64,000 nucleotides of DNA from Actinacidiphila acididurans. GTDB taxonomy: Bacteria > Actinomycetota > Actinomycetes > Streptomycetales > Streptomycetaceae. Where the stretch lies: the NCBI RefSeq assembly GCF_016918855.1, contig NZ_JADKYB010000009.1, forward strand, positions 281,872-345,871. Direction: 5' to 3'. Below the pieces are notes generated by a model. The model saw only the letters and a program-made list of their open reading frames with translations. It did no database searches and was not told the DNA's origin. Shown here piece after piece: positions 37,356 to 45,806 of this stretch; position 1 is the first letter of the stretch, and each line of letters opens with the position of its first letter. The translations under genes and the position numbers were made by a program.

Positions 37356-37787
37356 GTGCGGAGACGGTGGAAAGTCACGGTGTCGGGGGTGGCGGCGGTA
37401 GTGGCTGTGGCGGGCGGGGGCTGGTGGTGGGAGACCACGCCGAGGTACGAGGTGCCGGTGCCGTCGGCGGGTGCCGGGCCCGATGATGTGGTACGGGCGT
37501 ACATGCGAGCGCTGGATGCGCACGACGGCGCCACGGCACGGGCCTTGTCGACCGCGGGTCACCGGCCGGTGACCGGGGCGTGGCTGGCCGACACCTCCGG
37601 CATGAAGGCCCTGAAGGTCTCCCCGCCGGTCCCCGATGGCGGCGGGGTGCACGTCGCGGTGGCCTTCGACCTCCACCAGCACTGGTGGACCGATGACCCC
37701 TCCATGCGCCCCGGACGGCACGACTGGACCTACCTGCTGGTGCACCAGCAGGGGCGCTGGCTCATCCGGGACGAGGGCATGGGCTGA
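37356..37787 (+). CDS. Membrane-anchored hypothetical protein
   Basis: A 143-residue protein with one N-terminal helix (KVTVSGVAAVVAVAGGGWWW) and an extracellular domain GPDDVVRAYMRALDAHDGAT and WTYLLVHQQGRWLIRDEGMG. This layout resembles an NTF2-like or DUF4878-type domain. GTG 37356 is preceded by GGAGGGG. The stop at 37787 is directly followed by a replication-relaxation remnant. Confidence 0.7.
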   Translation: MRRRWKVTVSGVAAVVAVAGGGWWWETTPRYEVPVPSAGAGPDDVVRAYMRALDAHDGATARALSTAGHRPVTGAWLADTSGMKALKVSPPVPDGGGVHVAVAFDLHQHWWTDDPSMRPGRHDWTYLLVHQQGRWLIRDEGMG

Positions 37788-38183
37788 CTCCCGCACACCG
37801 ACGACAGCTACGGATCGACCGACGCCGACGCCGACTTCTACCTCGACTTCACGGCCAAGGTCCCGCTGGTGATGACGACCCTGGATCGCCTGCAGCAGCA
37901 CGGCCCGATGGGGCCGGTGTGGTTCCGCGTCGCACAGGAGCGCGGCCAGGAACCCGAGCCGCTGCTCCAGGCGCTCACCGACACCCACACGGCAGCCGAG
38001 TACCGCCAGCGCCGCAAACAGTGCCAGCGTGCCGCCGAAGCCGAGAAACAGCGCCGCGAGGCAGCCGAGCAGCAGCTACTGGATGAGCAGTGGGAGCGGG
38101 CGCAGTGGTTCGAGAAGCGGAAGAGGAAGATGAAGAAGCTCGCCCGACTGTGGGACGAAGCCGCGACCGACGACGAACGGTGA
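37788..38183 (+). pseudogene. Replication-relaxation protein remnant 3
   Basis: The frame from 37791 reads DSYGSTDADADFYLDFTAKV, PLVMTTLDRLQQHGPMGPVW, then a long charged coiled coil (QRRKQCQRAAEAEKQRREAA) to DEAATDDER. This is the C-terminal third of the family, with the complete tail but no start. Confidence 0.6.
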
Positions 38184-38294
38184 ACCCCAGGCCCGCACAT
38201 CCCACCCTGGCGACAGTGGCTGAGGCCGGATATGTCACCGCCGTGACAGTGCGGCAGCCCACGAAGTGAGGGGGTGCGCTCCAGTCTCGCGTTC

Positions 38295-38343
38295 GCTCGG
38301 GGGAGGGCCTGGAGCGTAGTGCGGCTGTCAAGGCTCGTCCAGG
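38295..38343. repeat. REP-D (also at 53521-53569)
   Basis: A ~49-bp unit containing GCTCGGGGGAGGGCCTGG and GTGTCAAGG-type sequence. It is shared with ~85% identity by 53521-53569 in the same orientation. Confidence 0.6.
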
Positions 38344-38350
38344 TCTTCAG

Positions 38351-38397
38351 TGTCCTGTTGCGGTGAACCTTGCAGTTTCCAACGTGACTTTGCATCT
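38351..38397. repeat. IS21-like end repeats, left of the methyltransferase
   Basis: GTTGCGGTGAACCTTGCAG and TTTCCAACGTGACTTTGCA form two related ~20-bp repeats, the arrangement typical of IS21-family ends. No IstA/IstB gene accompanies them. Confidence 0.5.
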
Positions 38398-38502
38398 GAG
38401 GCTGCACGGTCCGGTTGGATCTTGCACATGGCTGCGGGCTCGGGAGCGGAGACGGCGGTGCCCGTGCGCCGGTGGGGTGCCGCTGCTGTCTACCGTGGCG
38501 CC

Positions 38503-39183
38503 ATGGCGCTGCGTTCTTACCTCCACCGTCTCAATCGGCGGCACCCGTGGAGTCACAACGACCACTACGGCCCCTGGATCGCCGGCCGGGTCGCCGGGTC
38601 CGGGGCCCGCCACGTCTTGGACGTCGGGTGCGGCGCGGGGAATCTTGCCGCGCTTCTGCGCCGCCGGGCTGTCACTGTCACCGGGCTCGACCCCGACCCC
38701 CGGATGGCCCGCGCCGCAGCGGATCGCTTCGCCGACGACCCCGTGGTCACCATCGTCGAAGCCGGCTTCGCCGGGCGCGACCCGCAGCGGCGCTTCGACG
38801 CCATCACTCTGGTCGCTGTCCTGCACCACCTGCCGCTGGTGCCCACCTTGCGGGAGCTGCGCGGCTGTCTGGCTCCGGGCGGCCGCCTTGTGGTCGTCGG
38901 CTGCTACCGGGAGACCGGGTGTGTCGATCTGCTCGTCTCCTTGCTGTCCGTGCTCTTGAATCCGGTCATGGGGCTGGTCAGACATCCGGCCCGCGCCGCT
39001 GCGCTGCCCTTGCACATGACGGCGCCTACCGCCGATCCGCAGGAGACCCTGGGCGATATCCGGGCCGCGGCCGCGCAGGAACTGCCCGGCGCCCGGATCC
39101 GGCGTCGCCTGTTCTGGCGGTACAGCCTGGTCTACGACGCTCCCGCCCTGCACAGCCCGGCCGGACCTGTGCGAGCCGCTTGA
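38503..39183 (+). CDS. Class I SAM-dependent methyltransferase
   Basis: A 226-residue methyltransferase. Motif I is VLDVGCGAGNLAALLRRR, followed by TGLDPDPRMARAAADRF (acidic residue for the ribose), then ITLVAVLHHLPLVPTLREL and LAPGGRLVVVGCY. It resembles UbiE/Coq5 or methyltransf_11/25 small-molecule enzymes. ATG 38503 gives MALRSYLHRLNRRHPWSHND. The substrate cannot be told. The gene lies between two sets of IS21-like end repeats, suggesting it came as cargo. Confidence 0.9.
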   Translation: MALRSYLHRLNRRHPWSHNDHYGPWIAGRVAGSGARHVLDVGCGAGNLAALLRRRAVTVTGLDPDPRMARAAADRFADDPVVTIVEAGFAGRDPQRRFDAITLVAVLHHLPLVPTLRELRGCLAPGGRLVVVGCYRETGCVDLLVSLLSVLLNPVMGLVRHPARAAALPLHMTAPTADPQETLGDIRAAAAQELPGARIRRRLFWRYSLVYDAPALHSPAGPVRAA

Positions 39184-39337
39184 GAGATGCCTCCTGGGCT
39201 CGCGGCACCCTCGAAAACGCAAGGTCAAACCGACCCGTACAGGCCCGCACAGACCAACCCTTTCCTGCATCACCCAGGTCAGGGCCCGGCCCCCACGCAA
39301 CCACAAACGTGAAGGGACATTCAGCAGATGCTCCGTC

Positions 39338-39378
39338 TCATCGAAGTTTGATCAGTCTCAACGAAGTTTGACAACGAT
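39338..39378. repeat. IS21-like end repeats, right of the methyltransferase
   Basis: CTCATCGAAGTTTGATCAGT and CTCAACGAAGTTTGACAACG are two direct 20-bp repeats (about 16 of 20 identical). They end immediately before a truncated REP-B copy. Confidence 0.55.
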
Positions 39379-39382
39379 TCCC

Positions 39383-39448
39383 TGGAAGGGCGGGGAATTG
39401 GGCAGTCCGTGTGGTCAAGGGGGATGGACAAGGCGATATCGGGCGCAG
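39383..39448. repeat. Truncated REP-B copy
   Basis: GGAAGGGCGGGGAATTGGGC and GGACAAGGCGATATCGGGCG match the central part of REP-B. Both edges are sharp: IS21-like repeats on the left, the sigma-gene upstream region on the right. Confidence 0.75.
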
Positions 39449-39576
39449 TTGCGCCTGCGCACCGGCGGCCGCCTCAAGGTGATTGAACTCCGGGGTTCGG
39501 TAACGCTTTGCCCGCGGCGGCCCACTAAGTGATGTGGGGCAAGGACGGATGCCGGCTTCCAGATACGGAGTGGTCA

Positions 39577-40179
39577 GTGAGCGACATCGAGCTTGTGCGC
39601 CGGATAGGGCGAGATCCCGCGGCGCTTGAAGAGGTCTACCGGGCGCATGTCGAGCAGGTGACGCGCTTCGTCGCGCGGCGGGTGAGCGACCCGCACAAGG
39701 TCGTGGACCTGACCGCCGAGGTGTTCCTGCAGGCCGTCAGCAGCGCCGAGTCCTACCGCGGCGCCCAGCACGGAGTGGGTGCGTGGCTTTACGGCATCGC
39801 GCGCAACGTGACGTCTGCGCACTGGCGGCAGGAGGAGCGCGAGCGCGGCGCACGGGCGTCGATATCCGGCCGTCGCATGCTGGAGGACGACGACCTGCTG
39901 CGGCTGGAAGAGCGCATCGATGCCGAACGCCAAGCCCGCCAACTGTATTCGACCCTCGCTGGGCTGCCCGACGGAGAGCGGGCGGTCCTGGAACTGATTG
40001 CTGTCGACGGCCTGAGCGTCACCCAAGCGGCGGCCGCCCTCGGCATATCCAGCGCGGCGGCGCGGGTCCGGCTGCACCGTGCCCGACGGACGATGCGCGC
40101 CTCGCAGCGGGAGCCGACGCCTCAAGGCGTACGGCCCGTCGAGTACCCCGAGATCGCCACTACGAAGGAGTTGGCATGA
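39577..40179 (+). CDS. ECF-type RNA polymerase sigma factor
   Basis: A 200-residue sigma-70 family protein. Region 2 (FVARRVSDPHKVVDLTAEVF, LYGIARNVTSAHWRQE) and region 4 (LPDGERAVLELIAVDGLSVT, AALGISSAAARVRLHRARRT) are complete. GTG 39577 is chosen because GGAG lies 6 bases upstream; an earlier ATG at 39529 lacks one. The stop overlaps the next start (ATGA), so it is cotranslated with a membrane-anchored partner. Confidence 0.9.
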   Translation: MSDIELVRRIGRDPAALEEVYRAHVEQVTRFVARRVSDPHKVVDLTAEVFLQAVSSAESYRGAQHGVGAWLYGIARNVTSAHWRQEERERGARASISGRRMLEDDDLLRLEERIDAERQARQLYSTLAGLPDGERAVLELIAVDGLSVTQAAAALGISSAAARVRLHRARRTMRASQREPTPQGVRPVEYPEIATTKELA

Positions 40180-40823
40180 CCAAGAGCGCAGACTCCCAGG
40201 AGCTGGGCGGATTCGAGCAGCGGTTGCTCGGCGAACTGACAGCAGTCGTCACCGAACGCGCCGCAGCGGCGCCGGCACCAGTACGACAGCGGGCGAGGTG
40301 GCAGCGCCCGGCCGCCGCCGTGGGCGCGACTGCCGCGTTCGGCACCGCCTTGGCACTGATCTTCCCGGTCCTCACCCACAGCCCGGCGAGCCAGGCCTAC
40401 GCGGTCGAGGTCGGCCGCGGCGGCACGGTCACGGTCACCCTCCACGACATGGCCGGTCTGAAGTTGGTGTCCGCCCGCGAGGACCTGCACCGCAAACTGC
40501 TGGCCGCAGGCATCCCCAACAGCGTGGCCGAGGTCGGCCCCTTCTGCATCACAGGGTCTCACGACACACCGGGATTCATGGAAAACCGAAAACACTCGAT
40601 CGTGCTGCACCCGGACCGCCTCCCGGCGGCCGACGAACTCCTCGTCGGCGTCCAGCGCGATGGCGGAGCGGACGGCGACTTCAACGTCGCATTCACCGAG
40701 GTGCGCACCGACCGCCACAAGTGCCCCGGCGCCGAGTCCAAACCGACTGCCGCCCCGACCTACCCGCCGGGCAGCGCCGCCCGGCGCAAGGCGGACTGGC
40801 TGGCAACTCAGGGCCGCAAGTGA
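40176..40823 (+). CDS. Membrane protein paired with the ECF sigma factor
   Basis: A 215-residue protein starting at ATG 40176, overlapping the sigma stop and preceded by AAGGAG. It has a cytosolic N-terminus of ~45 residues, one helix (AAAVGATAAFGTALALIFPV) and a periplasmic domain (GTVTVTLHDMAGLKLVSARE, HSIVLHPDRLPAADELLVGV). Position and topology suit an anti-sigma factor, but no zinc-binding HxxxCxxC is seen, so the role is inferred from context. Confidence 0.78.
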   Translation: MTKSADSQELGGFEQRLLGELTAVVTERAAAAPAPVRQRARWQRPAAAVGATAAFGTALALIFPVLTHSPASQAYAVEVGRGGTVTVTLHDMAGLKLVSAREDLHRKLLAAGIPNSVAEVGPFCITGSHDTPGFMENRKHSIVLHPDRLPAADELLVGVQRDGGADGDFNVAFTEVRTDRHKCPGAESKPTAAPTYPPGSAARRKADWLATQGRK

Positions 40824-40974
40824 CCCACGACGATATCGGGAACGGCTGCATTCCCCTTCCGGCATCGCCGCCTCGAACCCCCGGCTCAGCTTGGGTGCGG
40901 ATCCAACACAGGCTGCCCACCGCGCCGGCCACAGCGTCCTCGACCGAAAAATCAATGCCGGTGTCGACGGCGAG

Positions 40975-41145
40975 ACAGGCCACGGGGTTCCACGCCCGTG
41001 AGGGCCACCTGCAGCCGTCCAGGAAGACCGTCGAAATGGTGGACAGGGTCGAACACAAGCTCGGCCTGTTCGTGGACAACGCCCGCAGGCAGGCCGACAA
41101 ACTCAACCCCGAGCGGCGCCAGGAGCTGACCGAGCTGGGCATGCG
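40975..41145 (+). pseudogene. HA domain remnant 3
   Basis: The plus strand reads FHAREGHLQPSRKTVEMVDR, VEHKLGLFVDNARRQADKLN and PERRQELTELGMRWW, almost identical to the C-terminus of the helicase at 60826 but on the opposite strand and without the rest of the gene. Confidence 0.7.
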
Positions 41146-41403
41146 CTGGTGGCGCACGAGCGAGGCCGGGCCGGACCCGGGCTCTCTGTTTGGAGCCTGG
41201 TCCCACCCATGTACGCGCCGCGTGCGCCTTGCTGACACGGGACGGCACAACCCCGGCTGCTGACGTCAGCCCGGCACACTGGAGCACAGTCGGGCCAGCC
41301 CGCATCGTCCACCGCGTCTGCATCACCCCGGTGGTGGCTCCCGAACTCGCGTCGAAGTGACCTGGAAGGTCACACGGCCCCTTGGCCGTCCGTGAAGCCG
41401 TCT

Positions 41404-41417
41404 GAGTACGGATACTC
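41404..41417. promoter_or_regulatory. GAGTACGGATACTC dyad
   Basis: 5-bp arms around CGGA, 54 bases before the membrane-protein gene at 41471. A near-identical perfect palindrome precedes the gene at 48718. Confidence 0.5.
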
Positions 41418-41426
41418 ATGTGCCTT

Positions 41427-41461
41427 CTCCTCCTGCCCGCCACGATGGCGGGCAGGAGGAG
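41427..41461 (+). promoter_or_regulatory. Hairpin covering the ribosome site of the next gene
   Basis: A perfect 16-bp stem (41427-41442 with 41446-41461) and 3-base loop. The right arm contains GGCAGGAGGAG, most of the Shine-Dalgarno run (41455-41465) of the gene at 41471. Folded mRNA would hide the ribosome site, suggesting translational control; terminator function is the alternative. Confidence 0.65.
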
Positions 41462-41470
41462 GGGGATCAG

Positions 41471-41776
41471 ATGACGCGGAGGCAGTGGGATAGCGGGCTG
41501 TCGTGTCTGGCTGTGACGGGCTTGGTCCTGCAGGGGGTCTTGACTGCGGCTGTGCTGGCCGCGACAACTGCACTCCTGCACAGCGGCGGATGGTTCGACG
41601 ACGCTCACGACCATGCTCTGCTCTGGGATGACGCTGCGGTTGTCGTCGGACTGATCTGCGGTATTCCGTTGGCCTGGTCCCTGATCAGCAGGCGGTCGTC
41701 CGCCGTCGCCGTCGAAATCATGCTGACGATCTTCGCGTGTGTGATGTTGCTCGTCCTTCGCCCGGCCCGAGGCTGA
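41471..41776 (+). CDS. Small membrane protein, three helices
   Basis: A 101-residue protein starting at ATG 41471 behind GGAGGAGGGGG. Helices are LAVTGLVLQGVLTAAVLAAT, AAVVVGLICGIPLAWSLI and VEIMLTIFACVMLLVL. No family is recognised. Control may involve both the dyad at 41404 and the hairpin at 41427. Confidence 0.7.
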   Translation: MTRRQWDSGLSCLAVTGLVLQGVLTAAVLAATTALLHSGGWFDDAHDHALLWDDAAVVVGLICGIPLAWSLISRRSSAVAVEIMLTIFACVMLLVLRPARG

Positions 41777-42300
41777 CGCGCCTTGCTCGGCGGCCTCACG
41801 ACGCTGTGGGTTGCCCCCCGGGCTGTGCAGTTCAACGTGTCCGGTTGAGGTGGCGGGGTGAGTTCCCGGTTTGCTGCGCGGGCGGCGTCGACTTCTTGGG
41901 CGCGTTCGTCCAACTGGTCTTGGAGGTCGACGACGTGCTGTTCGAGGGCCGTGATCCTGCGCTGCAACCGGTCGATGTCGGTTGGTGCCCCGAGTTCGGA
42001 TTCGGCCCAGACCTTTACGATCTGGACAACGCCCTCAGCGACTACGTCCTTCAGTACCCGGGGAACCCCCTGGGCACATTGGTGGAGTTCCTCGATCCGA
42101 CCGTCCCCTTCGAAGGGCGCGGAGTGTGCGGTGACGACCCGGCGATCATCGGCGTCCGTATGGCGGCCAGGGCCAGTGAGGCGGGCAGCGTATTGGACTT
42201 CCTGCGCCCATCGGCCGAGTCGTTCCTTCCCAACAAGAAGGGCACTAACATCTACGGGCAAATTCTCGATGATTACCTGAGCACCTTCGCCTACCCGTGA
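41777..42300. pseudogene. Fused remnants: coiled-coil tail (minus) and unknown frame (plus)
   Basis: Minus strand ~41850-42000: ELGAPTDIDRLQRRITALEQ, VVDLQDQLDERAQEVDAARA and ANRELT. This is like the C-terminus of DUF6262-type proteins carried by site-specific transposons. Plus strand ~42000-42300: DLDNALSDYVLQYPGNPLGT, ARASEAGSVLDFLRPSAESF and GTNIYGQILDDYLSTFAYP with stop at 42300. Neither has a credible start. One of the two may be a shadow. Confidence 0.35.
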
Positions 42301-42393
42301 CCGTCCTCTGGCCACGCCGTGTGCGGTCGCCCCGTCCCCGGGGCGGCCGCACGCCGCGCGCTGACTGCCGTCGTTCGCAACAGGAGCCACCCG

Positions 42394-43113
42394 ATGCCAC
42401 GAGCCACGCAACAGAGGGACGGAAGCCTGGCGCCGGTCATCGTCGGCCTGTTCGTACGGCAGGCCGCTGCGACCGTCTTCAACGGCATCCCGTCGAACGC
42501 CCGGTTGCACCTGACCGTCAGGTCCCGCCGCGCACGCCTGGCGCGCGAGCGGGCCTGGACCGATATGCGCGAGCGAATCGACGAACTCGCCACCGCAGTA
42601 CCGTCCGCCCACCTGGTGGGCTGGCGCTACGTGGACCGCGCCACCCGCGCCTCCCGGGTCAGGAAACTGCCGATGTTCGGGTCCGGCCCGCGCGGCACGG
42701 AACTCCTCGCGCTGACCGGCTCACTGTACGCCGAGGCCTACTTCGGCACCGACGCCGACCCCGAGCCGATGCTACGGAAACTGAACGCCGACACCGCCCA
42801 CCCCTTGTTGTGGCGGGCCACGCACCGGCCCGGCTGGCCGGCCGGCCGCTGGGACCAGGACTCGCCGCACGACCCCCTGCTCCGGGACGCCATGCCGTCA
42901 ACGCGCAGCCGCTTGGTGATCCTGCGCACCGAGCGGACCGAGCCGGCGGGCTGGTCCCTGGACAGCGCCCGTACACAGTACGGAGCCCTGCTGCGCTGGT
43001 CCGCACACACCACATACCTCACCGTCCACCGCCACCCATGGCTGCGCGGCCTGCAGCGGCGACTGTGGCGCCGCCTCAGGCGATCCGGTCCGGCACGACC
43101 GGGCCGTGCATGA
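42394..43113 (+). CDS. Hypothetical protein, 239 residues
   Basis: ATG 42394 follows AGGAGCC. A basic soluble protein with two charged helical stretches (LTVRSRRARLARERAWTDMR, RHPWLRGLQRRLWRRLRRSG) and a central LLALTGSLYAEAYFGTDADP. Codon bias is clean throughout. No domain is recognised. Confidence 0.65.
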   Translation: MPRATQQRDGSLAPVIVGLFVRQAAATVFNGIPSNARLHLTVRSRRARLARERAWTDMRERIDELATAVPSAHLVGWRYVDRATRASRVRKLPMFGSGPRGTELLALTGSLYAEAYFGTDADPEPMLRKLNADTAHPLLWRATHRPGWPAGRWDQDSPHDPLLRDAMPSTRSRLVILRTERTEPAGWSLDSARTQYGALLRWSAHTTYLTVHRHPWLRGLQRRLWRRLRRSGPARPGRA

Positions 43114-43140
43114 CAAGGACGCGCCGGCGGTTGGCGTACC

Positions 43141-43300
43141 TCACGAGAGCGGCCCGGCGAATTTCGTGGCGAGTACGCGCGCTTCGTCGCTCCAGGGCGC
43201 GGGGCGCAGCGTGTTCGGGTCCAGGCGGATGTGCGTACGGGTCCCGTGCGCGTAAACGGTCTGCGCGTCGGCCGGCTCCCAGTCCTTCGCCGACGTCGTC
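43141..43300 (-). pseudogene. C-terminal fragment of an unidentified protein
   Basis: The minus strand reads DWEPADAQTVYAHGTRTHIR then LDPNTLRPAPWSDEARVLAT and stops at 43141. The YAHGTRTHIRLDP motif looks like the end of an enzyme subunit, but I cannot name it. Confidence 0.4.
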
Positions 43301-43374
43301 CGCGACCGAGTCACCGCCGGCCCCTGCGACGCCGTGCTCCTGGTGGTCGGCTGCTCGGGTGAGGACACGGCCCG

Positions 43375-43518
43375 TCGGCCTGCGGGCCAGGTCCTGGGGC
43401 CGGCCCGCATCCTCGCTCACGGTTCCATGCCGGTTCGATTCCCGTTCAATTCCACGGTGGAACGGCTTCCGTCGCTGCACCCGGCGGGTGTTCCACGGAC
43501 ATCACTGCCGCAGGTCAC
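43375..43518 (-). repeat. REP-A leader with the first codons of a Cys-rich gene
   Basis: From GTG 43420 the frame starts VSEDAGRPQDL and breaks off. The leader upstream (core ATCACTGCCGCAGGTCAC at 43501-43518, with GTTCCACGGACATC) matches the other REP-A copies almost base for base. Confidence 0.75.
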
Positions 43519-43914
43519 GGTGCTGATTGGCCGGCTGCGGCGCTGGACGGCCGGGTGGTGCAGCCGGCGGCCGCGCCCGGGCGTTGCCCGGATGCTTGCA
43601 CCCGAATCGGCTGTGGAACTGTTCCACGGCCGGCCGGGAAGGTGTGGTGTGGTGGCTCGCGGGTGGCTCGGTGGCGCGCGGGGCGTCGTTTCCGGTGTCG
43701 TGTCGGGGGCCGTTTCGGTGTGCGTGCTTGGAGGCGACGCCCTGGTGCAACCGCGTGCCGCAGGTAGCAGGGGGGGGCCGGGCCGGTTGCTCGCGAGGGC
43801 GACTGTGTACGGTGCATGCGGGCTGCCCTCACCCATCTCGAAGTCCGCGGCGCGATGCCCGGGCCCATGAGTTGCGGGGTGCGCCGGCACCGCCAAGGAG
43901 GGGCCGGCCTGCGG
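43501..43914. repeat. REP-C copy 2 (direct repeat of 31584-32034)
   Basis: About 414 bp nearly identical to 31584-32034 in the same orientation, lacking the ~50-bp insertion present there. Together the two copies bracket the 32.0-43.5 kb segment that carries SDR, kinase, methyltransferase and sigma genes. Confidence 0.85.
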
Positions 43915-44450
43915 AGCACCGGTGTGGCGGGTCGGCGGGCCGGACGGCTACTGGACGCTGGACGGGCTGCCCGCGGCGCGTTGACGGCCCGGGCGTCTCC
44001 AGGCCTTCGCTTCGCTCGGGGGGAGGTGCCCTGGAACGTACCGGCGCCGTCAGGTGCCGGTGAAGGCTCAGGGACCGGCTGGCGGTCGATGTCCGCCCCG
44101 GCCGCGACTCCTTCCAGGGCCCCTTACGGGACCACTGCCGGGGCTCCTACCGGCCCCTTGAGCGCCGATTGGGGCGTTTGTGCAGGTCAGGTCGCAAGTA
44201 GTGATGTTGCTGGGAGGCTCGACGACCGCTCTTGCCCTCCACCCCCCCTGCTGCACCCGATGAGAAGGAGACGGGTACGGCTGGGTGGTGGGCGCGGCGC
44301 GAGGGGTCAAGGGGCGGTTTGGTGCCTCCGGCGGCCCTGGCGGGGCGCATGGCCGCCGCTGCTGCGTCGGCCGCGGGTCGTCAGAGGTCACGGGAGGGGT
44401 CGACTGACGGTCTGTCCGATCGGCGCTCAGGGCTGACAGACTTCCTGCCC
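43915..44450. other. Gap, no intact gene
   Basis: No frame has both a start and credible codon use. The 3' part contains the upstream region of the gene at 44451. Confidence 0.35.
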
Positions 44451-44984
44451 ATGGCGGACAGCGGACTGTGGATCGGCGTCCTCACTGCACTCACCGCACT
44501 CGGGGCCAGCCACATCACCGGACGGGCGACCTTCCGTGCGGCGAAGGCCCAAGCAGAGACGACGACCATCGCGGAGGCCCTGCGTGAGCAACGCGAGCGG
44601 CGCCGTTCCGCCTACCGGGAGATGATGAGCTGCGCGCACGCGTTCAACGCGGTCACGTGGCAGATCGACGACGTGGACGCGACCCGTGACCGTGACAGCA
44701 GGAACCGTCTGCTGACGCAGATGTACCAGCGCATCGGCCCGGCCATTGCGGACATGAACCGGGCGATGCACGAGGTCCGGCTCGACGGTCCTGCCGAGGT
44801 GTCCGGCGCGGCGGATCACGTGCGGAACATGGCGCGGCGTGTACAGCAGCAACTCAAGGCGCTTGCCAGTGACGAAAGCTCCGAGCAGCGCGACGCGTAC
44901 GACGCCGCCTACCGTCGATTCCGGGAGGCGTACCTCACGTTCATCAGCGTGGCGCGTGAGGCGCTGGAGGTCAGGGACACGTAG
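44451..44984 (+). CDS. Membrane-anchored coiled-coil protein
   Basis: A 177-residue protein: one N-terminal helix (WIGVLTALTALGASHITG), then an almost entirely helical, charged cytosolic part (AEALREQRERRRSAYREMMS, NMARRVQQQLKALASDESSE). ATG 44451 begins MADSGLW. Similar lone proteins are common hypotheticals in streptomycetes. It converges with, and overlaps by 14 bases, the HTH-like frame on the other strand. Confidence 0.7.
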   Translation: MADSGLWIGVLTALTALGASHITGRATFRAAKAQAETTTIAEALREQRERRRSAYREMMSCAHAFNAVTWQIDDVDATRDRDSRNRLLTQMYQRIGPAIADMNRAMHEVRLDGPAEVSGAADHVRNMARRVQQQLKALASDESSEQRDAYDAAYRRFREAYLTFISVAREALEVRDT

Positions 44985-45420
44985 CCCTGGGCGGCGCCGC
45001 CAGCGCGCGGATGCGGCAGGCAGTGTGTGGCGGCCCCGCACCTGACGCACCGGCACACCGCAAGAGAGACCGCGGCGAAGCGGAAGGAGGCCCGTACGTC
45101 TGCGCACCGTGGGACGTTGGCGGGAGTGTCTCCCGCGGGAGACACCGCGCCGCCCGGCGGCGGCCTGGCTGAGGGGCACGGGCGGTGTGGGCGATGTCGA
45201 GCAGTCGGTAGGCCTGGGCGCGGCTGTTGCCGAGTTCGCCTTCGGCGCAGGCGCCCCAACTGCTGCAGCCGAGTGCGGTCCATACCTGGTGTTCGGGTGC
45301 GGTGCGGGTACGTTCGGCCAGCTGCGCGAGCGCCTGGTGGGCACGCGCCATCGCTGCGCGCAGCTGCTCGGTCAGGTGCCGGGCGGCCGCCGCGTCGGCC
45401 GTAGCCGGGGAGACGGACAC
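44971..45420 (-). CDS. HTH-like regulator paralogue, probably C-terminally altered
   Basis: A 149-residue frame from GTG 45420: RHLTEQLRAAMARAHQALAQ, CSSWGACAEGELGNSRAQAY and RLLDIAHTARAPQ. It is the same family as 26590-26863. After residue ~80 the sequence becomes Pro/Arg-rich and unlike a folded domain, so the original C-terminus is probably lost. Like its paralogue it has GGAGGT directly against the GTG, an unusually close spacing. Confidence 0.45.
   Translation of the reverse strand: MSVSPATADAAAARHLTEQLRAAMARAHQALAQLAERTRTAPEHQVWTALGCSSWGACAEGELGNSRAQAYRLLDIAHTARAPQPGRRRAARCLPRETLPPTSHGAQTYGPPSASPRSLLRCAGASGAGPPHTACRIRALAAPPRATCP
45126..45145. repeat. Perfect palindrome GTGTCTCCCGCGGGAGACAC
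   Basis: A 20-bp perfect palindrome inside the altered 3' part of the HTH-like frame. A close relative (51022-51041) follows the coiled-coil gene at 50613. Possible operator left from a plasmid control region. Confidence 0.5.
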
Positions 45421-45806
45421 ACCTCCATCATCGCCCCCGCCCTGGGGAGGGGCTGTTCGGGATTCCAGCCCTGCGGCTTCGGAGTACCGGCTGCGTTCGG
45501 TGCATGACTGCTGACGCCAGGAGACTGGCCTTCGATTGGAGTCCTGAAGGTCATGGCGCCGACGCAGGGCGGCCGCGGCGCCGCACAGGATCGGGATGGG
45601 ACCTCATCGGTCAGACCGGCCCGGCCTCGCTAGGGCTGTATAACGCGGTGGACCGAGAAGCAGGCCGGCCGAGTCGTTGGCGTATCCCGGTCAGGCCTGC
45701 CCAGCAGCCGGTCCAGCGCGTCAAGGGCGGCCGCCTGGCGGCTGGGGAGCGGTGGGTCGACGTGCTCAGCCGACGGCTGAGTGGCCGCCTGTGCGGGCTG
45801 GGCGTG
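45421..45806. other. Gap, nothing recognised
   Basis: Upstream of the HTH-like frame and downstream of the oxidase. No gene with credible start and codon bias; no clear terminator. Confidence 0.35.

Noticed and set aside
43920..44450. Upstream extension of the membrane coiled-coil protein to 44232
   Set aside because: The added ~70 residues are low-complexity and would bury the N-terminal membrane helix; ATG 44451 is the natural start.
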